IMG/VR virus record: IMGVR_UViG_3300025009_000312
Span: 1-30,606 of that record
From: a virus
Direction: 5' to 3' (one strand)
Length of the DNA stretch: 30,606 bases
This document shows, one piece after another, positions 1 through 8,838 of this stretch. Positions within the stretch are counted from its first letter, which is position 1, and every line of letters begins with the position of its first letter. Made by a program: the position numbers and the translations under genes. The notes beneath the pieces are model-generated. The model did no database searches and was not told the origin of the DNA. It saw only the letters and a list, made by a program, of their open reading frames with translations.

Positions 1-572
1 TTCCCATCAAGCTCCCATTGCATCGCCACGGATGAGGTCGTGTCGGAGTATGGGATGCGGGCGTTGATCGCCGTAGAAAACTGTGTCTGGTGATTATCGA
101 GCGAGTCCAGGAAGCGATTACCGGTTACATATCCCGATAGTGCCGTAGAATCGGAGGCCGCTTTCTTTGTTGCAAGAGCCGCGATCCATTGTGTCTGATG
201 GTCTCCCAATGAATCCAACATTCGGTTCACGGTTGCCAACGTCGTTGTGTCGGTCTTTAGCCAAAATTTTGTCGTGTCTGAGAGCGCCGCACCCTGCCGG
301 AGCGTAAACCCGTCGAAGGTGAGAGCATCCACGTTGCCGCCGACCGTGAGCAGGTATTGGATTGCCACAGAGTCTGAGAGGTTCAACGTCCCGGATCGGC
401 TAGACAACGAATCGGTATATGTGTGACGGAAATCACCGGAAATCCAACGCAATAACGCTGTTCCAATAGATAGCGTCAGCGTCGTATCTGGCACGGGATT
501 TGCCCGGAATTGGTAGTTCTGCCCCACGGCCTGAGAGGCAACGAGGGCAAGTAATGCGAGCGTGCGTTTCAT
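1..572 (-). CDS. Signal-peptide tail-fibre-like protein, partial
   Basis: The gene starts with ATG at 572 and stays open to base 1, so only about 190 N-terminal residues are present and the C-terminus lies outside the window. The first 18 residues are a clear Sec signal peptide: MKR, a hydrophobic run LALLALVA, then AVG followed by QNYQ. The remainder is rich in Ser, Thr and Asp, with DS and DTT pairs and two similar segments containing LDSLGDHQTQ and LDSLDNHQTQ, which suggests a repetitive fibrous shaft. The start overlaps the stop of the upstream tail gene by 4 bases (ATGA), so it belongs to the virion operon. I infer a tail-fibre or surface protein. A signal peptide on a virion gene is unusual. 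No known family recognised. Confidence 0.75.
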   Translation of the reverse strand, partial: MKRTLALLALVASQAVGQNYQFRANPVPDTTLTLSIGTALLRWISGDFRHTYTDSLSSRSGTLNLSDSVAIQYLLTVGGNVDALTFDGFTLRQGAALSDTTKFWLKTDTTTLATVNRMLDSLGDHQTQWIAALATKKAASDSTALSGYVTGNRFLDSLDNHQTQFSTAINARIPYSDTTSSVAMQWELDG

Positions 573-1297
573 TTGGCCTGTAGTCCAATGGTGATCCGGC
601 AATAAAATTTTCCATCCGAGTACGCATTTCCTGCGTCGGCATGCCACACTTGGAACGTAACATCCGTCCCCGATTGTGTGACATTGCCGGCATAGCACAA
701 ACACCCCTGCCGTTCGCGGACTATCAACTCAACAGCATACGCCGCGAGACTGATGGACGGATATGGGTTGCCCGTCGCATCCGTCACCAACACTCCGGCG
801 TTCGTCGTGAGTGTGATCGGAGAGGATTCGTCGCCCGTTACCTCTATCCAGTCTGAGCCGATATACAAGAGCGTGTCCGCAGTAGGTTCAACAAGTTCTG
901 GCCATGTGGTATATGTGATTGTCTCAAGCAGTTGTATGTCATAATACCGCGCGAGAGACGTATCAAACTTCCATTCATTCTCAAACTTCTCCGGGTCAAG
1001 GAGAACGCAATAGACCGACGCAACCGATCCAAAGTATATCCACCTGTCATTCGATTGCAGGAAGTTGAGGACAAAAGCCCTATCCGCGTCTTCCTGCAAC
1101 ACTCCGAGCGTCGCCGTTATGACCCGCCGGAATCCTTTGAACGCCGTCCGAATCGACCCGTCAGACATCTCAAATCGAAGGGGGGGGAAGAGTTCAACTT
1201 TGTCCGGGCGGGTCAGTCCCTTGATGCTAAGCGTGGCGAACGTCCGCGTGTAGGTCGTTGCACCTGAGCGGTACTTGAATGTAATTGTCGAGGCCAC
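569..1297 (-). CDS. Tail protein, paralogue of the next gene upstream
   Basis: 242 aa, starting MASTITFKY. Its N-terminal half aligns by eye with the C-terminal half of the 271-aa protein encoded at 1301-2116. Shared positions include PDxVELF (about residues 31-37), DGS, FRR, a DR pair, then FENxWxFD, SL, Y and LLE. The C-terminal 100 residues, with VTGDESSPITLTTNAG and a Cys-rich CLCYAG stretch, are not shared and may form a separate beta-rich tip domain. Position after the tape measure and tail-tip genes supports a distal tail or baseplate role. Three bases separate it from the upstream gene, and its stop overlaps the next ATG. The exact family is not recognised. Confidence 0.8.
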   Translation of the reverse strand: MASTITFKYRSGATTYTRTFATLSIKGLTRPDKVELFPPLRFEMSDGSIRTAFKGFRRVITATLGVLQEDADRAFVLNFLQSNDRWIYFGSVASVYCVLLDPEKFENEWKFDTSLARYYDIQLLETITYTTWPELVEPTADTLLYIGSDWIEVTGDESSPITLTTNAGVLVTDATGNPYPSISLAAYAVELIVRERQGCLCYAGNVTQSGTDVTFQVWHADAGNAYSDGKFYCRITIGLQAK

Positions 1298-1300
1298 ACG

Positions 1301-2116
1301 CTACACCGGGAACGTCGTTCGGACTGACGGCTCCAATAGACTGAACGAGTAATGCGGCATGAGTGAGCAATCGAAGTCCCACGTATTCTCGAATCCCTCG
1401 GTGTTCTCAAGGCACATTGGCACATTGACCTCCGTCAAATAATCTACCGTTCGGTCGTTATCGATCACCCAATACAGTATAGACTTCATGTCCGTTGTCG
1501 AAGTCACGGGTTCACAATCCACCCATATCTTGCGGCGGAATGCCGTGATCTGGTCCTGCATCGACCCATCCTTGTATCGGTTCTGCGGACCGCCGAACAG
1601 TTCCACACTATCGGGCTTGGACATGCCACGCTCTGCCAATACGTCCAACTCAACGTACTCGGTTATGGCGATATCGTCAAAATAGAAAGTCTTGGCATCC
1701 GAAGCCCAAAGAAGAAAGTCTGTTGCTCCGCTGAGAGATGAAGACTTGAATGTGAGCGCTGTCCACGTGTCTGCTGTCAATACATCCAAAAAGCCAGACG
1801 TGACCCCGCCCGTCTTTATTGTCAGCGCAACTCCGTCAACGTCCGCCGTGTATGCCCACAGGGTTATGCAATATGCCTTCCCCGATACGAATGTGTGATT
1901 GTTCGCGCTCGGTAGCTTAGCGTGGTTCGTTGTCGCGTCCCCCGCGTCTGTGGCAATGACTTTGAATGAATACGTCCCGCCGTGGGCGTAGGTGTTGGAC
2001 TGCGATACGGCATGATTCCCAACCGTCGCCCAATTCCCCACGCCCGATTCCGCGTTCCGATTCGCCAGCGTCGGAAGCGTTGGGGCGTTATATCTCAGCC
2101 GGAACGTATCGGGCAT
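1301..2116 (-). CDS. Tail protein with inserted carbohydrate-binding-like domain
   Basis: 271 aa. The first 12 residues (MPDTFRLRYNAP) and residues from about 155 to the end match the layout of the neighbouring 242-aa tail protein: PDSVELF, DGS, FRR, FENTWDFD, SL and LLE. Between them lies an insertion of about 135 residues resembling CBM4/9-type jelly-roll modules, with an NAESGxGxW opening, a THGG-like AHGGTYSFKV, a GKAYCITLWAY strand and FYFDDIAI near its end. Such modules bind polysaccharides, so adhesion to host glycans is a reasonable inference for this tail-tip location. The start overlaps the upstream stop (TAATG). Confidence 0.8.
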   Translation of the reverse strand: MPDTFRLRYNAPTLPTLANRNAESGVGNWATVGNHAVSQSNTYAHGGTYSFKVIATDAGDATTNHAKLPSANNHTFVSGKAYCITLWAYTADVDGVALTIKTGGVTSGFLDVLTADTWTALTFKSSSLSGATDFLLWASDAKTFYFDDIAITEYVELDVLAERGMSKPDSVELFGGPQNRYKDGSMQDQITAFRRKIWVDCEPVTSTTDMKSILYWVIDNDRTVDYLTEVNVPMCLENTEGFENTWDFDCSLMPHYSFSLLEPSVRTTFPV

Positions 2117-3084
2117 TATGACACTACGCCATCAAGCGAAGAGACAAGGATCGCGCCATTGAGCATCCACGGGATATTCCTGTCTTTCTCGAAATCCCCC
2201 TGAATGTCGATAGCCGCCTGAATGCCCGTCTGATTGTCGAGTGTGAATATCATGCCGTCTATCATCGTCACAATGGCCTTCGCACTGTCAGCCGTTGCAT
2301 TGCCGAGGAGCAACAGATCGGCGTTCAGAGTTGACATCTGATTGAACTTGAGCGCAATATCCCACCCGATAGTGATGGGCCGCTTGAGGTCGTCCGTCAC
2401 CGCAAGGGGGCTGATTGTAAGGTCCAACGCACCGACCGGGGCAATCGTTACACCCGCACCCCCGGCAATGTCCAACTTGACCAAAGAAGCCGCCGCCGAG
2501 TAGATGTGCGTATAGGCCGGGCTTCCGCCGTCCGTGGCCGCCGTGTAAACTCCGATACCGTAGAAGACAGCCGTGGCGGAATCAGCCGATGAAGCAAAGT
2601 CAGCCGCCGCAAGCGTCGGAGTCAGTAATTCAACCTCAGCCGCATCAGTCTTTGCAAACGATCCTTCCCATTCGAGTTCAATAACCCGCGTTCCCTCGGC
2701 TCCGCCTTGAACCACAATACGGGGCTTGACATTGACCTGTGCCGCCGCAACCTTGACCCATCCAGCCGAAGCCGCACCAGCCGCCGCAACTGCGTCAGCC
2801 AGCTTGAACAGGAACAGGTTCGTCCCTCCCCGGAGTGAGTCTAGAAGTTCGCACTCCTGTAACGCACACTGGAGCATCTTTGTGCTTGCCGTGAAGTGAT
2901 ACGCCTTGTTCACTCTGTTGCGCCGGAGTCCGGTCGTAACGGTGAACTCTTCGATGTGAATTTTCGACTCCGCAAGTTCGCCCAAGGTCTGCCACTTGTT
3001 CGAAGTCGTGTCCATGACGTATATCGCCAGAACTGCCGACGAGTTTACGTTTGCGATTGTGCCAGCGATTGCCGGGAATGCCAT
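2116..3084 (-). CDS. Tail structural protein
   Basis: 322 aa, rich in Ala, Thr, Val and Asp, no transmembrane segment, typical of a beta-rich virion protein. It begins MAFPAIAGTIANVNSS and contains a segment around residues 35-75 (ELAESKIHIEEF, LRRNRVNKAYHF). The C-terminal part, with GWDIALKFNQMS and DGMIFTLDNQTG, looks like the closing barrel of a tail-tube or tail-associated subunit. A good Shine-Dalgarno site (GAGGAG) lies 8 bases before the ATG. It sits between the large tail-tip gene and the paired CBM-bearing tail genes. An alternative is a second tube or baseplate ring protein; no specific family is recognised. Confidence 0.8.
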   Translation of the reverse strand: MAFPAIAGTIANVNSSAVLAIYVMDTTSNKWQTLGELAESKIHIEEFTVTTGLRRNRVNKAYHFTASTKMLQCALQECELLDSLRGGTNLFLFKLADAVAAAGAASAGWVKVAAAQVNVKPRIVVQGGAEGTRVIELEWEGSFAKTDAAEVELLTPTLAAADFASSADSATAVFYGIGVYTAATDGGSPAYTHIYSAAASLVKLDIAGGAGVTIAPVGALDLTISPLAVTDDLKRPITIGWDIALKFNQMSTLNADLLLLGNATADSAKAIVTMIDGMIFTLDNQTGIQAAIDIQGDFEKDRNIPWMLNGAILVSSLDGVVS

Positions 3085-3127
3085 GATATTGCTCCTCTAC
3101 TGCGTGAATGGAATGTGACTATTTTCG

Positions 3128-5080
3128 CTATTCCTCAATCCAGAGGACCGTCGTTTCGTTGTTCTCGAAGTCTTTGCGTATCTCGGTGGCGTAGTAGACC
3201 ACATCTGCCGCCGTATTTTGGTCGTAGATTTCAATGCGCTTGAGCGGTGTGATGCTAGAGTGTGACGTTACCCCGGTGTCGTCAAACTTGAGACTACCGT
3301 ACGTGCGTTCGTACATCCTGCGACCTGGCGAGAATCGGCGGTTGTAATACTGCATGACAGCGGTCACCATGTTAGTAACGCCCGTAACCCACGTCGCCGC
3401 ATTGTAATCGTAGTATCGTGCGCCATTTGCAAACTGAAATTCGCCGGGAGAAGCCGCCTCCTCGGTGAAAAGTCCTCGGTAATCGTTCAGGCTCAACTCA
3501 TCTGTGCTGACCGCGTAGGAGACAATGAAAAGCAACCCGATGCCGAGGTCAAATTCTGCGAATTTGGGTGACGGCCTGACCGCGAAGTTGTCCGTCAATA
3601 ACAATGCTGAGGCCGTTTGCGGGTCGTAACCATCTACCTCAATTCCATCAATGGCCCACGACTCCCCAACGGTATGGTCCAAGTATCCGGCCCCAACGGA
3701 CCACGAAACGGTCGTATGTGCCGCGTGGACATCGACGACGCGTATGTTGCTGGTTTTTATGACAGAATCGGAGAACAACGTCGATTGTTTGATTCCCTTC
3801 TCTGGTGTTATCAGCCCGGCGTAGGAATTTCCACGAGTTAGAAATTCCAGGCGGTGTAGGTTATTCGCGGGCGTTGCCGCATCGTACGTACCGTCAGTCT
3901 TGCCGTAGTAATAGCGCACAACCCATCCGAAGTTTAGCGCAATGCGCGTCAGTAACGAAAAGCCGTCGGCAAATTCCGATTCCCACCTATGCGGGTTATT
4001 TGCGTCGTCGTTCTCTCCGTCCAAATATCCATTCTTACTTGACGTTTGTAGTAGTGGCGGAGCTTCTTGATAAATTGTCTTTGTAAGCATGTAGCAATCT
4101 TCGATATTCTTCTCTACCTCCCCACCATTAAATTCCATTTTGAAGTCTGTTGAACGAACCTGTGCCGCCGCCGCATCGTAAGTTTGGTCGAATCCGACAG
4201 ACACAATGCTTGCCAATAAATCGGACATCAGCACCGCATCGGTTTCATAAAGCCCCGCCCAACCATCGGAGAATGGTGTGGCGTGTGTTAATGCCTCGGT
4301 GACAATGTCGGCAATGGCAATATCCTTGATTGAATGTATAAGCGACACCAGCCTTAGCCTCACCGAACGGATTACATCAGTTTCACCCGTTGAGATGTAA
4401 TGCTCCGGCCATTCGACCTCTTCCCGGTACACCTTGCCCCAGAAGTAAAACGTATCTACGCCGTCCTCTTCGAGGATGAACTTGAACTCAACGTTGACCG
4501 TTGGATAGCCCTGAATAACCTTATACCAGAACCCTTGCGTATAGGTCGTGTAGTCCTCAGCAAGTTCGAGTTCGAGGTTCTGGACATCGACCACACCCGG
4601 CTCTACGTCTATAAGTTCTGTCAGAGTCCCAATATGCAAGACCTTGACAGTCGAAGGAATCGTCAACTCCGGGAGCGACGTATCGACAATCAGCGATATC
4701 TTCATCACCCCGGCGGGATTATTCTCAATGTCCGGTAGACTGTACTCGGTGCTGAATCCACGCCCGGTTAGCGATATGGGAAGTGCCGCATTAAATGCGG
4801 TTGCGGTTGTCGTTCCAGTGATATCGTCGGTATGCGTCCCTACCGCCGTTGGCGTGTAAGTAATGTCAACCGTGTGCGTTGCACCGTTCGCCGCAAGCGT
4901 GAACGCATCATCCCCGCTTCCGAATGTAAACGGAGCCGCAAGACCGCCGAGAGCAATGTCTTGCGACGCTGTAGGATCAGAATCATTCGTGAACACGATT
5001 TGAAGCGTTGACAACGCGCCAATCGCAACCGCGCCAAAGTCCAGAGAATCAAGGTCGTGTGTGGTCTGATTGACGGCCAT
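3128..5080 (-). CDS. Large tail-tip/baseplate protein with N-terminal ASH Ig-like domain
   Basis: 650 aa. Residues about 8-108 form an ASH (ASPM-SPD-2-Hydin, 'choice-of-anchor D') type Ig-like domain: LDFGAVAIG, FTNDSD, PFTFGSG, a VDITYTPTAVG strand and a closing ISLTGRG. Such domains are common in secreted proteins of Bacteroidota and relatives. The remaining 540 residues contain alternating acidic beta segments, a tryptophan-rich HRWESEFADGFSLL stretch near 385, and a C-terminus with MYERTYGSLKF. Immediately downstream of the tape measure gene is where distal tail and tail-associated proteins are usually encoded, so it is likely part of the tail tip. The ATG overlaps the tape-measure stop (TAATG). 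Confidence 0.82.
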   Translation of the reverse strand: MAVNQTTHDLDSLDFGAVAIGALSTLQIVFTNDSDPTASQDIALGGLAAPFTFGSGDDAFTLAANGATHTVDITYTPTAVGTHTDDITGTTTATAFNAALPISLTGRGFSTEYSLPDIENNPAGVMKISLIVDTSLPELTIPSTVKVLHIGTLTELIDVEPGVVDVQNLELELAEDYTTYTQGFWYKVIQGYPTVNVEFKFILEEDGVDTFYFWGKVYREEVEWPEHYISTGETDVIRSVRLRLVSLIHSIKDIAIADIVTEALTHATPFSDGWAGLYETDAVLMSDLLASIVSVGFDQTYDAAAAQVRSTDFKMEFNGGEVEKNIEDCYMLTKTIYQEAPPLLQTSSKNGYLDGENDDANNPHRWESEFADGFSLLTRIALNFGWVVRYYYGKTDGTYDAATPANNLHRLEFLTRGNSYAGLITPEKGIKQSTLFSDSVIKTSNIRVVDVHAAHTTVSWSVGAGYLDHTVGESWAIDGIEVDGYDPQTASALLLTDNFAVRPSPKFAEFDLGIGLLFIVSYAVSTDELSLNDYRGLFTEEAASPGEFQFANGARYYDYNAATWVTGVTNMVTAVMQYYNRRFSPGRRMYERTYGSLKFDDTGVTSHSSITPLKRIEIYDQNTAADVVYYATEIRKDFENNETTVLWIEE

Positions 5081-6756
5081 TACATGAGCCTCCCGCCACG
5101 ACCGCGCCTAGCCTTCGCCTGCACCAGCACAAGGTCACTTCCACGCAATACGACATCCATCACAACCGGGCCGGAAGCCGCCGCCATAGCCCCGCCGAAT
5201 CGCGCCATTTTCGCATTCGATACAATCTCTCCACTGCGATTTGGAACGAATAACTCCGGGCCACGTTCGCCGACGATATACGGACGGCCACCGGAGACGG
5301 GGCCACCTGCGGCCTTGAACGCGAACCCACCCATCATGCCTAGTCCGGGGAATATCGTATTCAATATCCCGGCAGAGGCCACTTGCATCGCCATGCTCGA
5401 AAGTGTGGACATGAACGCCCCGGCGAATGAGCCTAGCGCCGTCTGTGCGCCGCCGAACATCTGCGAGAATGCGTTGCCGATCTTCGAGCCTACCATGCCG
5501 GCCATGTTCGAGGTGGCAGAATCAAACGCGGACTCAAGCCCGCCTAAATCGTCGAATACTTCGCCGAATGACTTTGCGCGTTCTCCTGTCGGGCCTTCGC
5601 CTAGTTTGCGCGCCCTGTCCTGCGCCTCGCTTACCCTTTGTGCGGCCTTCGCCCTTGCCGCCGCACCCTTATCCAACCCCTTACGAGCCTTGCCGCCAAG
5701 CCCTGACGCAATCCCGGCGTAGAAACCTTCGCTCTCATCTTCGCCCAACCCGCCCTCGCGGATGCGCTGACGCTCAAGCGTTTCCTTCAACTTTTCCTGC
5801 AGGGTGTATTGCTTCGTGATGTCAGTCTCGAAGAGCAACGCCTCTTTGATGTACCGGATCATTTGCTCAGAACCCTCACCGCGCTTCTGGGCATACTCGG
5901 CTTCGACGCGCATATCTTCCAGTTCGTGCGCCCGTTCCTCACGGCGTTTCGAGAACTGGTCGGATTGTATCTTGTCGCGCTTCTCAATCAAGGCGTTAAT
6001 ACGCGCCTCTTTATTCATCACCCATGTTGCATGCTCTTGGGCGATTGCGTTCTGTCCGCGAAGTCCAGCAGATAGACTGGGTGTGAACTTTTCCTTTTCA
6101 ATCGCCGTAATCTGCTTCGTCAACATTGCAACTTGCGCATCCTTGCCGACACGACCCATCGATATCAATGACTCATTCAATCCCTTCGCCGCCGTGTCAA
6201 ACTCTGCCGTTGCCTTCTTTGCCTCGGTCATCACCCAAACAATACCCGCAATGGCCGCAACCGCCGCCGCTATCGGGCCAGCGTTCGCCATGAGCACCGT
6301 GCCGATCCCCGCGAGTTTACCACCAGCCCCTTGAGCCGCAATGCCAAGGCCGGTCATTGCAAACTCGGCCTCTTGGAACCGTGATGCTACGCCGCCGACA
6401 ACCGCACCTAGCCCAGACCCGGAGCCGCCGAGCATCGACGCAAAACCCGTAATGGCCTGAGTCGATTCCCGCATTGTCTTATCGCCGACCCGTTGCTCCC
6501 TGTAGAACCGACGAAGCTCCTCCCCGGTCTTAAAATAGGACTGCATCATCTTGCCTTGCGCACCGACGATTGGCTCTAAGGCTTGCGTCCTATAATTCTT
6601 CCATTGGTCAATCTCGGCGGCAAGTTCCGGGCGATTCTTTCGCGCCGTCTCTGACAATGCCTTGTACTGCTTTGTCAGTTCTTTGATTTTTGCGTTTACC
6701 GCATCAATCGACCTATCGTCACTCGTTACGGTTATATTTAGTCGGGAGTCGGCCAC
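5080..6756 (-). CDS. Tail tape measure protein
   Basis: 558 aa from a GTG at 6756, which directly follows the stop of the chaperone T frame. The N-terminal 110 residues are charged and helical; residues about 105-195 are Gly/Ala-rich and hydrophobic (LGGSGSGLGAVVGG, GPIAAAVAAIAGIVWVM), the usual membrane-active core of tape measures. A long charged coiled coil follows (about 215-350). The C-terminus has the family hallmark GGRPYIVGERGPELFVP. At the commonly used 0.15 nm per residue this length would set a tail of roughly 80 nm, which is short for a siphovirus. Location between the assembly chaperone and tail-tip genes is canonical. Confidence 0.93.
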   Translation of the reverse strand: MADSRLNITVTSDDRSIDAVNAKIKELTKQYKALSETARKNRPELAAEIDQWKNYRTQALEPIVGAQGKMMQSYFKTGEELRRFYREQRVGDKTMRESTQAITGFASMLGGSGSGLGAVVGGVASRFQEAEFAMTGLGIAAQGAGGKLAGIGTVLMANAGPIAAAVAAIAGIVWVMTEAKKATAEFDTAAKGLNESLISMGRVGKDAQVAMLTKQITAIEKEKFTPSLSAGLRGQNAIAQEHATWVMNKEARINALIEKRDKIQSDQFSKRREERAHELEDMRVEAEYAQKRGEGSEQMIRYIKEALLFETDITKQYTLQEKLKETLERQRIREGGLGEDESEGFYAGIASGLGGKARKGLDKGAAARAKAAQRVSEAQDRARKLGEGPTGERAKSFGEVFDDLGGLESAFDSATSNMAGMVGSKIGNAFSQMFGGAQTALGSFAGAFMSTLSSMAMQVASAGILNTIFPGLGMMGGFAFKAAGGPVSGGRPYIVGERGPELFVPNRSGEIVSNAKMARFGGAMAAASGPVVMDVVLRGSDLVLVQAKARRGRGGRLM

Positions 6757-7029
6757 TTATCTTCGTCGTCGTTCGGCTTCTTTTATTGCCCGTTTATGTT
6801 GCTCTTCCTGAATTGCGTTGTCATACGAACGTAGGTGGAACCACTTCATTGCATCCCGGAGCGTGTAGCGTTTCGCTACTTCATCCCTGCGGGACATCTT
6901 ACCGTCAGCAAGGACGAACATCAGATACTCGCCCATGAACCCGGAGGGAAGTTTGGTTGTTTCGTCCTTCTTATGGAACCGCTTGAATGCAGACTCCCAA
7001 CGCGCTAACTCCGCCGGATCGCCCGCGCA
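6757..7029 (-). CDS. Tail assembly chaperone T-frame extension (-1 frameshift)
   Basis: An open frame of 90 codons lies in the -1 frame relative to the end of the G-like gene and has no credible start of its own; the first ATG would give only 59 aa. It ends with TAA at 6757-6759, immediately before the tape-measure GTG. The protein continues after a tgc codon with GDPAELARWESAF, then a helical WFHLRSYDNAIQ region and a basic KEAERRRR tail. As with lambda G/GT, it is probably made only as a fusion to the upstream product, giving a GT protein of about 230 aa. This conclusion rests on frame layout and gene position. Confidence 0.75.
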   Translation of the reverse strand, partial: CAGDPAELARWESAFKRFHKKDETTKLPSGFMGEYLMFVLADGKMSRRDEVAKRYTLRDAMKWFHLRSYDNAIQEEQHKRAIKEAERRRR

Positions 7030-7448
7030 AAAACGGTAAAACCCGTCGCGATTTCGCTGACCTCCCCGGCCTTGAGTCCGCCGATGTCAAGGATGAACTC
7101 GGAAGGGCTATCGACCACAGCCTTGATGAATTTGGGCCACGCCGCCAAGAGTTTCTTCATTTCGGGTTCGGATGCAACGGCTTTCTTCCAGTTCTCCCGG
7201 AAGTCCTCACCGTAGCCCGTTTGTTCTGCGAGCGAATACCGTTCAAGGTTCGGGAAGAGGAACTTGACCTTTTCGCCCCCGATCTCAACGTAGTCTCTGA
7301 CCTCAGCCGCCTCGGTTAGCAATGCCTCAAGAACACCCTTCATTGTCTCGGCGGTAATGACTGGCACGTCCGCGCCTTGCTCTTCGGCAATCACGCCCGC
7401 AGGCTTCGCGTCGCGTTCAAGTACTTCCTTCCACTTGTTGAGTTCCAT
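7005..7448 (-). CDS. Tail assembly chaperone, G-like
   Basis: 147 aa, predominantly helical and acidic, starting MELNKWKEVLERD. A middle part with VEIGGEKVKFLFPNLERYSL resembles the short beta unit followed by helices seen in siphovirus tail assembly chaperones. It lies immediately upstream of the tape measure gene, and a second overlapping -1 frame follows, which together define the G/GT arrangement. The protein would act as a chaperone on the tape measure during tail assembly and is not expected in the virion. Family assignment is from context rather than a sequence signature. Confidence 0.8.
   Translation of the reverse strand: MELNKWKEVLERDAKPAGVIAEEQGADVPVITAETMKGVLEALLTEAAEVRDYVEIGGEKVKFLFPNLERYSLAEQTGYGEDFRENWKKAVASEPEMKKLLAAWPKFIKAVVDSPSEFILDIGGLKAGEVSEIATGFTVFARAIRRS
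7028..7034 (-). promoter_or_regulatory. Probable -1 ribosomal frameshift site GTTTTTG
   Basis: Read on the minus strand, the G-frame codons are GTT TTT GCG. Slipping back one base on the five-T run places Phe on TTT again and moves translation into the T frame, which then runs to 6757. The P-site codon GTT re-pairs poorly, so this is not a perfect X-XXY-YYZ heptamer. It lies 18-24 bases before the G stop, which is where phage chaperone slips usually occur. Confidence 0.55.
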
Positions 7449-7460
7449 GTGTCCGGCCTT

Positions 7461-7889
7461 CTATTGTAATGGCTCTGTTTTAGTGAATAGTGCATTTCCG
7501 TAGAGTTCCAAAATCTCCGTAATGTCTTCGTCCTGAAACATCATGTACTCGCGTTGGGGCATATTGATATCATACGGATCACCGTCGCCCGGATACTGAA
7601 TGACCCCGCCGAAGTTGTGTATCAATGCGTAAGGGACCGTCCCCGTATCAACAAAGACCGTAGCCTCGTTCTCGTTCCACTCGGCTTGAATCGACTCGAA
7701 AAGATGACCTGAGCGTATCAGCGTCATCCCGCTCCCGCCTGATTTCGTCGGGGGCCATGGATTAGGGCGACCTTGCTCAAGAAAGTTCTGTCTGACCGAC
7801 CGGAGCATGATATCCCCGATTGCGGCCATGACCTGTTCGCGGTCTTCGTTAACCTCCGGCAAGTCGCCCGTTATCTTAACATCAATCAA
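7461..7889 (-). CDS. Phage virion morphogenesis protein, Mu gpG-like tail completion
   Basis: 142 aa from a TTG at 7889. The pattern fits the phage virion morphogenesis family: helical N-terminus with IMLRSVRQNFLEQGRP, then NPWPPTK, then LIRSGHLFESI, VDTGTVPYALIHNFGG and a MPQREYMMF segment near the C-terminus. The L(I/T)xSGxLxxSI and YAxIHxFGG elements are the recognisable parts. Proteins of this family join or complete head-tail interfaces. It overlaps the upstream signal-peptide gene by 8 bases. The non-ATG start is supported by that overlap; there is no in-frame ATG nearby. Confidence 0.88.
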   Translation of the reverse strand: MIDVKITGDLPEVNEDREQVMAAIGDIMLRSVRQNFLEQGRPNPWPPTKSGGSGMTLIRSGHLFESIQAEWNENEATVFVDTGTVPYALIHNFGGVIQYPGDGDPYDINMPQREYMMFQDEDITEILELYGNALFTKTEPLQ

Positions 7890-8838
7890 GATTGGTCCCA
7901 GAAATAACTATGTACGGGTACAGAATCGGGGCCGTTGCTTTCGTTAGTGTGATCGTTGACGGCCAACCCCCACCCGCAGAAAGTTTGTTTGTTGCTATCG
8001 CGATAATCGGGAGCGTTGAGTTCTGGGATGCTTCAACAGCCAGATACATTGAGTTCACGTTTACGACTGGCCCATAAAAAATTTGTGAGCATGTATTGTC
8101 ATTGTAAACCGACCAACAAAAGTATACAATCCCCGGACCTGCAATTGCACCGACTACAAAGGCCGCCCCTTGCCCTGTGCTGTTGGCTGGCCAAGAGGTC
8201 GCCGCTGTCGTGTCGATAAGCGCAAAGTCCTCATCGTACACGCCGACACTCCACGTCCTGACGGCACAACTCCCCCCCAGCGTTGCGGCGGCAACAGACG
8301 CCTCGCCTAGGGCAATCGGCTTTTCAAGATATACCGCAAACCCAACAATTGAATCGTTGAGCGCATTGGTAAAATTGTTTGTTGTCGTGCTGAACCCAAA
8401 CCCCAACACGTCTGGAACAACGATAAAATTGTTCCCGGCGTTGTGTCCAGTTTCAAGCACCGAACGGGCGTACACTGTATCGGCTGGCTTGTCGCGCGAG
8501 GCAACATCAAATGTGTTGGCGGTTGTGAAAGTAACGTCTCCGCTTATGTCGATACTGTCTGGTATTGCAAGCGCCCCGTCTGGGTTATAGATTCCCAACG
8601 CGCTGATGGTATCGATAAACGCGTACACCGTGTCTGGCCCGATTTCATGAAAAGCAGAATCGGTCCCGAAAACATACAGCTTCTGCGAATCCGTGCAATA
8701 GACGGCCTCACGCGATAGTACCGTGTGATATGTGAGTGTGTCCTTCGCGGCCTCAGTCATTCCGCGCAACCGGATTTTCTGCGCATCCGCACCAGTAACC
8801 GCAACAAGCAGAGCGGCAATAGTCAATAGGGTTTTCAT
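7882..8838 (-). CDS. Signal-peptide beta-rich virion-operon protein
   Basis: 318 aa. Residues 1-19 are a Sec signal peptide (MKT, hydrophobic LLTIAALLVAVTG, cleavage ADA before QKIR). The mature part has DTVYAFIDTISALG and ADTVYARSVLE motifs, like stalk segments of surface proteins, then a beta-sandwich-like C-terminus from about 140 with WSVGVYDEDFALIDTT and VYFCWSVYNDN. This resembles receptor-binding domains of phage fibres, but no family is certain. It sits between two tail-completion genes and overlaps both (ATGA upstream, 8 bases downstream), so it is translated with virion proteins. The combination of secretion signal and virion operon is unexplained. Confidence 0.82.
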   Translation of the reverse strand: MKTLLTIAALLVAVTGADAQKIRLRGMTEAAKDTLTYHTVLSREAVYCTDSQKLYVFGTDSAFHEIGPDTVYAFIDTISALGIYNPDGALAIPDSIDISGDVTFTTANTFDVASRDKPADTVYARSVLETGHNAGNNFIVVPDVLGFGFSTTTNNFTNALNDSIVGFAVYLEKPIALGEASVAAATLGGSCAVRTWSVGVYDEDFALIDTTAATSWPANSTGQGAAFVVGAIAGPGIVYFCWSVYNDNTCSQIFYGPVVNVNSMYLAVEASQNSTLPIIAIATNKLSAGGGWPSTITLTKATAPILYPYIVISGTNLD

